NCBI GenBank assembly: GCA_016201085.1
Contig: JACQDO010000214.1
Coordinates: forward strand, 1 to 11,100
Source: Hyphomicrobiales bacterium
GTDB taxonomy: Bacteria; Pseudomonadota; Alphaproteobacteria; Rhizobiales; Xanthobacteraceae
Direction of reading: 5' to 3'
DNA length: 11,100 nucleotides
Part shown: positions 6,392 through 11,100 of the stretch, piece by piece
Layout: each line of letters starts with the position of its first letter
Position numbering within the stretch: the stretch's first letter is position 1
Program-made: the position numbers and the translations under genes
Notes under the pieces: generated by a model
Databases searched by the model: none
The model's input: only the letters and a program-made list of their open reading frames with translations
What the model was told of the DNA's origin: nothing

Positions 6392-7681
6392 TCATCTTGC
6401 GCCCAGTCCGAGCGCCGCGCCGCCAGCAAAGCGCGCGCGATCGCCCAGCGCCTCCTCGATGCGCAGCGCCTCGTTCCACTTGGCCATGCGCTCGGAGCGC
6501 GCGAAGGAGCCGACCTTAAGCTCTCTAGCGTCCCAGCCGACCGCGAGATGCACGATGGTCACGTCCTCGGTCTCGCCGGAACGCGCGGAGACGATGGTGG
6601 TGAGCCAGGCCTCGCGCGCGGCCATGAGCGCCGCCTGCGTCTCGGTCAGCGTGCCAGCCTGGTTGGGCTTGATCAGCGCGGTGGTGACCGCGCCCGCGGC
6701 CGCCGCCTGCCGCACGCGCGCGGCGTCGGTGACCAGGAAGTCGTCGCCGACCACCTGCACGCGGCCGCCATAGGCCTTGGTGAAACGGCGGAAGCCTTCG
6801 GCGTCGTCTTCCGCCACCGGGTCCTCCACCGAAACGATCGGATAGCGCTCAATCCATCTCCCGAGCATGCCGATCAGGCCGTCGCTATCGAGCTCGCGGC
6901 CTTCCAGCGCCAGTCGATAGCGGCCCTTCTGCCCGAAGGATGAGGCGGCGATATCGAGCGCAATGGCAACATCGGCGCCCGGCGTAAGGCCGGCGCGCTC
7001 GATGGCACGCACCAGCATGTCGAGCGCTTCCTCGTTGGAGCCGAAAGCCGGCCAGTAGCCACCCTCATCGGCGACGCCTTGCAGCAGGCCGCGTTCGGCC
7101 AGCAGCTTGCCGGCGGCGGCATAGACCTGCGCGGTGAGGTCGAGGGCCTCGGCGAAGCTTTTCGCGCGCGGGCAGACCACCATGAAGTCCTGCACGTCGA
7201 CGCGGCGCGCGGCATGCGCGCCGCCGCCGAAGATCTGGATTTCCGGCAGCGGCAGCCGGCCCGGGTTGCCGTTCGACAGGTAATGCCAGAGCGGCACGCT
7301 TTGCGCGGCGGCGGCGGCATGCGCCACCGCCATCGAGACGGCGATCATGGCGTTGCCGCCCAGCCGGCCTTTGTTCGGCGTACCGTCGAGCGCGAGCAGG
7401 ATATTGTCGACCGCCTGCTGGTCGGCGGCATCGGCGCCGCGCAATGCCTTGGCGATCTCGCCGGAAATGTTCGCCTGCGCCCGGCGCACGTCGAGGCCGC
7501 CGAAGGCGGCGCCGCCGTCGCGCAGGTCGAGCGCCTCGCCGCTGCCGGTCGAGGCGCCGGCCGGCGCAATGGCGCGCCCGCGCGCGCCGCCGGACAGCGC
7601 GACCTCGGCTTCGACCGTCGGCCGCCCGCGCGAATCCCAGACGCGGCGGCCGTACACCGAGACAATGCCGGTCGCGCTCAT
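6392..7681 (-). CDS. eno: Enolase paralogue with altered active site
   Basis: A 429-residue enolase-fold protein. Housekeeping enolase converts 2-phosphoglycerate to phosphoenolpyruvate. The start at 7681 is set by AAGGAG five bases upstream (7687-7692); the open frame extends further upstream only as a shadow of the kinase gene. Conserved items: GASTG loop (Ser44), His156, Glu206 in DEGGY, metal ligands Asp243, Glu286 and Asp313, Lys338 in IKPNQ-x-GTLTET, Arg367-Ser368 and Lys389. Two positions differ. The usual SHRSGETED reads SARSGETED, so the active-site His (E. coli His369) is Ala366. The usual Q-E-F-M reads QDFM, so the active-site Glu (E. coli Glu167) is Asp165. Lys338 and Glu206, the catalytic acid/base pair, remain. 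The kinase gene just upstream overlaps it by ATGA. I infer a specialised paralogue, perhaps acting on a phosphorylated hydroxy acid other than 2-phosphoglycerate; a second canonical enolase gene would be expected elsewhere in the genome. Confidence 0.9.
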   Translation of the reverse strand: MSATGIVSVYGRRVWDSRGRPTVEAEVALSGGARGRAIAPAGASTGSGEALDLRDGGAAFGGLDVRRAQANISGEIAKALRGADAADQQAVDNILLALDGTPNKGRLGGNAMIAVSMAVAHAAAAAQSVPLWHYLSNGNPGRLPLPEIQIFGGGAHAARRVDVQDFMVVCPRAKSFAEALDLTAQVYAAAGKLLAERGLLQGVADEGGYWPAFGSNEEALDMLVRAIERAGLTPGADVAIALDIAASSFGQKGRYRLALEGRELDSDGLIGMLGRWIERYPIVSVEDPVAEDDAEGFRRFTKAYGGRVQVVGDDFLVTDAARVRQAAAAGAVTTALIKPNQAGTLTETQAALMAAREAWLTTIVSARSGETEDVTIVHLAVGWDARELKVGSFARSERMAKWNEALRIEEALGDRARFAGGAALGLGAR

Positions 7682-8706
7682 GCCGGCTCCTTCACGCCGA
7701 CCTCGCGCGCCCAGGCATGGCGGATATCGGACAACCGCTCGGGCGGAGCGCCGAGGAAATGCAGCGCGACGCGGCGGATGCGCGCCTTGTCCGCTTCCGC
7801 GGTGATGTATTCGGCCGGCGACTTGCCGTCGACGCGGGCGAGGAAAAGCCCGGGCAGCAGATGCGCCGTGCGCCGCTCCATCGCCGCCGGCGGCTCCCAG
7901 GTGACGCCTGCGAGGTAATCGCGCGCCAGCACGTCGAACAGTGTCAGGAAGCCCGCCGCGGCGCGCGGCGTCCACAGGCACTTGAGCAGCATATGATTGA
8001 GGCAGAAGGCAAGATCGAAGGCCGGATCGCCGTACCAGGCGCATTCGGCGTCGAGGAAGACCGGCCCGTCGGGCCCGACCAGGATATTCTTCGGGCTGAC
8101 GTCGCCGTGCACCAGCGTCAGCTTGGTGGCGAGCGTCGTGCGCGACAGTTCCATCAAGCGATCCGACACCGGCGGGTGCTTCGGCGCGGTCGCCTCCAGA
8201 TAGGCGGCCAGCCGAATGGCATGGAACACCTCGTCGGTGGCGAAGGCGGCGGCGATGTCGGCCCGTTTGGCGTTGACCGCATGGATGCGCGCCAGGCAAC
8301 GCCCGACCGCGGCGGTAAAGGCCTCGTCGGCGCGGCCGTCGCGCAGCTCGTTCTTCCAATTGCGATAGCGCGCCGGGTCGAGATAGGCCATGGCGAACAG
8401 GCCGGCCTCGGCATCGTGTCCGAGCAGCCGCGGCACCGCGTCCGGCAGAATGGCCCGCACCACCTCCATCCATTTCACCTCGTAGGCGTTGCGCACCACC
8501 GGCACGAACCAGTCGTCGGCGACCTTGAGCTTGGGCAGCGCGCGCTTGATGGCGAAGGTCTGCGCCGCGGTATCGACCTTCCAGATGTCGGAGGCGACGC
8601 CGCCGGGCAGCGCCGTGTAGCGGGGCTGCTCGCCGGGCGCGGTGAGGCCCATGCGGGCAAGCGCGGCATCGAGTGCGGCACGGTCGGCGGGGACGGCTTC
8701 GGTCAT
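7678..8706 (-). CDS. APH-fold small-molecule kinase (phosphotransferase family)
   Basis: A 342-residue soluble kinase of the aminoglycoside/choline phosphotransferase fold (Pfam APH). The nucleotide-binding loop is LPGGVASDIWKV (33-44), with the ATP-anchoring lysine probably Lys54 in FAIKRALP. The catalytic loop is LVHGDVSPKNILV, with Asp202 as catalytic base and Asn207 as metal ligand. The DFG-equivalent is FLDAECAWYGDPAFDLAF, with Asp219 and Glu221. All catalytic residues are present, so it should be active. The substrate is unknown: the family covers aminoglycosides, choline, sugars, homoserine and methylthioribose, and the label APH does not imply antibiotic resistance. Its stop overlaps the enolase-like start (ATGA, 7678-7681), implying translational coupling and a shared pathway. 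It follows the metal ATPase by 34 bases. The ATG at 8706 lacks a good Shine-Dalgarno but gives a full-length N-terminus. Confidence 0.88.
   Translation of the reverse strand: MTEAVPADRAALDAALARMGLTAPGEQPRYTALPGGVASDIWKVDTAAQTFAIKRALPKLKVADDWFVPVVRNAYEVKWMEVVRAILPDAVPRLLGHDAEAGLFAMAYLDPARYRNWKNELRDGRADEAFTAAVGRCLARIHAVNAKRADIAAAFATDEVFHAIRLAAYLEATAPKHPPVSDRLMELSRTTLATKLTLVHGDVSPKNILVGPDGPVFLDAECAWYGDPAFDLAFCLNHMLLKCLWTPRAAAGFLTLFDVLARDYLAGVTWEPPAAMERRTAHLLPGLFLARVDGKSPAEYITAEADKARIRRVALHFLGAPPERLSDIRHAWAREVGVKEPA
7687..7692 (-). promoter_or_regulatory. Ribosome binding site of the enolase-like gene, inside the kinase gene
   Basis: AAGGAG on the minus strand, five bases before the ATG at 7681, lies within the last codons of the kinase gene. 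It decides the start and, with the ATGA overlap, supports coupled translation of kinase and enolase. Confidence 0.85.
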
Positions 8707-8740
8707 CGCGGGCGGATTAAAGCCCCCTCGCCGGGCAATG

Positions 8741-10579
8741 TCACCCGCGCAACGCCCGCAGCGCGTTGAAGATGACCGCGACGTCGATCGCCTCCTGCAG
8801 CAGCGCGCCTTGCACCGGAGCGATAAGGCCGAACGCAGCCGCCACCATGGCCACGAACGACAGCCCGATGCCGACCGCCACGCTTTGCAGCGCGATGCTG
8901 CGCGAGCGGCGCGCGATTCTGATCGCCGGCAGCACGCGGTCGAGCTGATCGACCAGCAGCACGACGTCGGCGGCTTCGGCCGACGCGGCGGCGCCCTTGG
9001 CGCCCATGGCCATGCCGAGGTCGGCGGCGGCGAGCGCCGGGGCGTCGTTGATGCCGTCGCCGATCATCATGACCGGGCCGTTCTTGCGCTCCGACAATAC
9101 CACCAGCACCTTCTGGTCGGGCGTGAGTTCCGCCCGCACCATGTCCAGGGACAGCCCGGCGCTGAAAAACTTGGCCACCTCCCGGCGGTCGCCGGTCGCC
9201 AGCACGATGCGCTCGATGCCCAGCGCCCGTAGCGACTGCAACAGCTGCTCGGTGCCGGCGCGCAGCTCGTCGGACAGCACCAGCAGGCCGGCGAGCTTGC
9301 CGTCGATCGCCACGGCCGCCGCCATCGCCCCGGGTGGGCGCTCGCGCCCGAACAGCGTACCGGCCGAGCCGGCGATCTGGCCGGCGATGAAATGCAGTCC
9401 GCCGACCATGACACGGCGGCCCTCGACCCGGCCGACAATGCCCTCGCCCGGCGTCTCCACCACTTCGGTTGGGATCGCCAACGGCAGGCCCTTGGCGCGG
9501 GCCTCGGCCACGATGGTCTGCGCGATGATGTGCTTGGAGGCCTGGTCGAGCGAGGCGGCGATAGCCAGCAGTTCGTCCGCCGTCATGCCGTCGATCACCC
9601 GGATGTCGACGATACGTGCATGACCGAGGGTCAGGGTTCCGGTCTTGTCGATCACCAGCGCCCGCACGCGCGCCAGCATTTCGATCGCCTTGCCGCCCTT
9701 GATAAGGATGCCGGACTTGGCCGCGCGCGACAGCCCGGCGACGATCGCCACCGGCACCGCCAGGATGAGCGGACAGGGCGTCGCCACCACCAGCACCGCC
9801 ACCGCGCGCACGGAGTCACCGGTCAGCCACCAGGCGGCACCCGCCATCAGCACAGTCACGGCCAGGAACAAGATGGCATAGCGGTCGGCCAGCCGCGACA
9901 TCGGCGCGCGCGAGCGCTGGGCGGCTTCCACCAGGCGAATCACGCCGGCATAAGTGCTCTCGGCCGCCCGCCGCGTCGCCAAGAGGTCGAACGCATCGCC
10001 CACGTTTGAGGAGCCGCTGAGCGCCGCTTGCCCGGCTGTTAACTGCACCGGCATGGCCTCGCCGGTGAGCGCCGACTGGTCGAGCACCGCCACGCCCTCG
10101 ACCACCGTGCCGTCGACCGGGACCACGTCGCCGCGGCGAATCAGCAGCCGGTCGCCGGCCAGCAGGAGCTCGAGCGCCACCTCCTCCAGCCGGGAATCCC
10201 GATGCCGCACGGCGGTGCGCGGCACCCGCGACAGCAGCGCGGTCATCTCGCGCCGCGCCTGCCGCTCGGCGAAGGCCTCGAGATACTGGCCACCGGCATA
10301 CATCACGGCGACGATGGCGGCGGCGAGCTGTTCCCCGACCAGCAGCGCCGCCGTCATCGACAGAGCCGCCACGATGTCGAGCCCGACATCGCCGCGCCAC
10401 AGGCTGCTGGCGATTTCGGTCACCAGCGCCAGCAGCACCGGCACGGTGACCACGGCCCAGATGACGTCCGACCAGGTGCCCAGCCCCACCAGCTTGACGG
10501 CAAAACCCGCCGTCAGGCCCGCGGCCACCAGACCGGCGAGCAGCGGGCGGGCATGTTTGAGTGCGCCGGGCAGGGTCAT
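8741..10579 (-). CDS. P1B-type heavy-metal-translocating ATPase, TPC subclass
   Basis: A 612-residue inner-membrane transition-metal pump if started at the ATG at 10579, which has GGAGG eight bases upstream (10588-10592). Upstream ATGs at 10615 and 10609 and a TTG at 10627 in the same frame lack this support. Positions for the 612-residue form: actuator TGE at 172-174; intramembrane TPC motif at 267-269 (VATPCPLILA); phosphorylated Asp311 in DKTGTLT; nucleotide-domain His350; hinge GDGINDAP at 507-514; and the last helix pair ending in VAVIFNALRALRG. There is no N-terminal HMA or His-rich metal-binding domain. The usual His-Pro of the SEHPLA motif reads KHIIA. TPC marks the group sometimes called P1B-5, tentatively linked to nickel/iron, but specificity here is inferred, not shown. 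The gene is first in a minus-strand series with the kinase, enolase paralogue and dcp. A possible operator lies 43 bases upstream of the start. Confidence 0.9.
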   Translation of the reverse strand: MTLPGALKHARPLLAGLVAAGLTAGFAVKLVGLGTWSDVIWAVVTVPVLLALVTEIASSLWRGDVGLDIVAALSMTAALLVGEQLAAAIVAVMYAGGQYLEAFAERQARREMTALLSRVPRTAVRHRDSRLEEVALELLLAGDRLLIRRGDVVPVDGTVVEGVAVLDQSALTGEAMPVQLTAGQAALSGSSNVGDAFDLLATRRAAESTYAGVIRLVEAAQRSRAPMSRLADRYAILFLAVTVLMAGAAWWLTGDSVRAVAVLVVATPCPLILAVPVAIVAGLSRAAKSGILIKGGKAIEMLARVRALVIDKTGTLTLGHARIVDIRVIDGMTADELLAIAASLDQASKHIIAQTIVAEARAKGLPLAIPTEVVETPGEGIVGRVEGRRVMVGGLHFIAGQIAGSAGTLFGRERPPGAMAAAVAIDGKLAGLLVLSDELRAGTEQLLQSLRALGIERIVLATGDRREVAKFFSAGLSLDMVRAELTPDQKVLVVLSERKNGPVMMIGDGINDAPALAAADLGMAMGAKGAAASAEAADVVLLVDQLDRVLPAIRIARRSRSIALQSVAVGIGLSFVAMVAAAFGLIAPVQGALLQEAIDVAVIFNALRALRG

Positions 10580-10587
10580 GCCGGTAA

Positions 10588-10592
10588 CCTCC
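10588..10592 (-). promoter_or_regulatory. Ribosome binding site fixing the metal ATPase start
   Basis: GGAGG on the minus strand, eight bases before the ATG at 10579. It is the only good Shine-Dalgarno among the possible starts, so the longer N-terminal versions (up to 16 extra residues) are probably untranslated leader. Confidence 0.75.
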
Positions 10593-10621
10593 GCCGATCG
10601 AGCGGCCATCGCCATGCGCAA

Positions 10622-10645
10622 GATCAAGTGCTTAAAGACTTGATC
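10622..10645. promoter_or_regulatory. Perfect inverted repeat, candidate operator between divergent genes
   Basis: GATCAAGT and ACTTGATC form a perfect 8+8 inverted repeat around an 8-base spacer in the region between the metal ATPase and the divergent 81-residue membrane protein. The right arm contains TTGATC, which could be a -35 box for the rightward gene, with TTGATT at 10663-10668 as a weak -10 after 17 bases. The size and symmetry suit a dimeric metal-sensing repressor of the ArsR or MerR kind. No regulator gene lies in the window, so the binding protein is unknown. Confidence 0.5.
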
Positions 10646-10680
10646 CGGCGGCCGGATTCAGGTTGATTGCGGCCACTGTC

Positions 10681-10687
10681 AAGGGAG
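10681..10687 (+). promoter_or_regulatory. Ribosome binding site of the 81-residue membrane protein
   Basis: AAGGGAG six bases before the ATG at 10694. It favours this start over the in-frame TTG at 10667. Confidence 0.75.
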
Positions 10688-10693
10688 ATCGCC

Positions 10694-10939
10694 ATGGTCC
10701 TCAGCGGCCGCCGCATCGTCTGGCTCAACGTCGTCACCGTGATCAGCGCCGCCATCCTGATCGGCGCCGAGGTGTTTGGCGCCGCCTTCGCCGGCTCGTG
10801 GGCGCTCGCCACGCTGTTCGATCTCGGCAGCCTCGGGCAGCGCATTCTCGACGGCCTGTTTGTACTCTGCGGCATCGCCATCATGGCGCAGTTCGTGCGC
10901 AACGCTCACCGCAGCGAGCCGTTCACCGCGCGCGGGTGA
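10694..10939 (+). CDS. Small hypothetical membrane protein (81 residues, two helices)
   Basis: A short protein I do not recognise as a named family. The ATG at 10694 has AAGGGAG six bases upstream, and the reading frame ends at the TGA at 10937-10939. Two hydrophobic segments are visible, about residues 8-32 (IVWLNVVTVISAAILIGAEV and on) and 50-66 (ILDGLFVLCGIAIMAQF). They are joined by a short loop, with Arg-rich ends at both termini (SGRR; RNAHRSE), which suggests both ends are cytoplasmic. There is one cysteine and no metal-binding cluster. It is divergent from the metal ATPase and separated from it by a region carrying a perfect inverted repeat, so the two may share regulation. A role as an accessory or stress-related membrane peptide for metal export is a guess from position only. 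Confidence 0.7.
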   Translation: MVLSGRRIVWLNVVTVISAAILIGAEVFGAAFAGSWALATLFDLGSLGQRILDGLFVLCGIAIMAQFVRNAHRSEPFTARG

Positions 10940-10943
10940 GCGA

Positions 10944-10969
10944 CGCGAGCATCGCGACACGATCGTTTT
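10944..10969 (+). terminator. Weak possible terminator after the small membrane protein
   Basis: CGCGA-GCA-TCGCG forms a 5-base-pair hairpin (10944-10956) just after the stop codon, and a TTTT run follows nine bases later. The stem is short and the T-run is separated from it, so termination would be inefficient at best. Confidence 0.22.
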
Positions 10970-10992
10970 CAAAAAAGTTAAGGAAGATTTCT

Positions 10993-11031
10993 CATCGCGC
11001 GAAGAAATTTGCTTGCATCGCGCGAAAAAAA
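10993..11031. repeat. Pair of direct repeats CATCGCGCGAA in an AT-rich leader region
   Basis: CATCGCGCGAA occurs at 10993-11003 and 11016-11026, 23 bases apart, each followed by a further AAA after one variable base. A shorter CATCGCG also occurs at 10950. The two copies sit on the same face of the helix (about two turns apart), which fits a pair of protein-binding sites. Confidence 0.55.
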
Positions 11032-11100
11032 TGTTATTTCGAACTTGCCCAATTTCGCACGTGCCTGTGGCCGTGTGTCGATCGGTAGGTAGCCGGACAA

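Larger units (their letters stand above)
10940..11100 (+). other. Non-coding, AT-rich segment, probable promoter region of a downstream gene
   Basis: No open frame here looks real. From about 10966 to 11045 the GC content falls well below that of the rest of the window, with A-tracts at 10971-10976 and 11025-11031. A possible -35 (TTGCTT, 11009-11014) and -10 (TTATTT, 11034-11039) lie 19 bases apart, a longer spacing than ideal. A rightward gene would start after the window end. Confidence 0.35.

Noticed and set aside
4558..6519. A 653-codon open frame on the + strand opposite dcp
   Set aside because: It is fully antisense to a gene with intact M3 motifs, has Arg/His/Gln-rich composition typical of GC-driven shadows, and shows no recognisable domain.
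6392..8473. An extended 693-codon frame joining the enolase to upstream sequence
   Set aside because: The extra 264 codons are the kinase gene read out of frame. The ATG at 7681 with its own AAGGAG is the real start.
7678..8706. Aminoglycoside resistance gene
   Set aside because: The APH fold is shared by many metabolic kinases. The coupling to an enolase paralogue argues for metabolism, and no resistance-gene context or mobile element is present.

Overview
The window is GC-rich (clearly above 60% by eye), tightly packed, and reads as chromosomal DNA of an alphaproteobacterium. The order Hyphomicrobiales (Bradyrhizobium/Rhodopseudomonas/Pseudolabrys-like relatives) is the best guess from codon use, protein style and gene types. 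No RNA gene, CRISPR array, integrase or insertion sequence is visible, and no gene-free stretch exceeds about 160 bases.

Left part (1-1868). The last 56 codons of a nitrile hydratase accessory-type protein run in on the + strand. They meet, stop codon on stop codon, a two-gene minus-strand metal unit: a secreted DUF1007 protein followed, with a 10-base overlap, by a NicO/RcnA-type nickel/cobalt transporter with a loop holding 20 histidines. Nitrile hydratases use Co or Fe, so the position beside a Co/Ni transporter is suggestive.

Middle (1927-4265). A minus-strand gamma-glutamyltransferase-like (YwrD-type) gene is broken: its two halves lie in different frames and the segment joining them is missing, which points to a small out-of-frame deletion. 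Divergent from it is a secreted or membrane-anchored, basic, Pro/Arg/Val/Thr-repeat protein of unknown function.

Right part (4288-10579). Four minus-strand genes lie head to tail with gaps of 34, -4 and 37 bases, in transcription order: a P1B-type metal-transporting ATPase with a TPC motif and no N-terminal metal-binding domain; an APH-fold small-molecule kinase; an enolase paralogue with two altered active-site positions; and the M3 zinc peptidase Dcp. The kinase and enolase share an ATGA stop/start and are probably translationally coupled. This is the most interesting pair in the window: a kinase feeding a divergent enolase could handle a substrate other than 2-phosphoglycerate.

Right end (10580-11100). 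A perfect 8+8 base inverted repeat lies in the intergenic region between the ATPase and a divergent 81-residue two-helix membrane protein, a good operator candidate. The last 160 bases hold no convincing gene. They contain an AT-rich, A-tract-bearing, directly repeated stretch that looks like a promoter region for a gene beyond the window.
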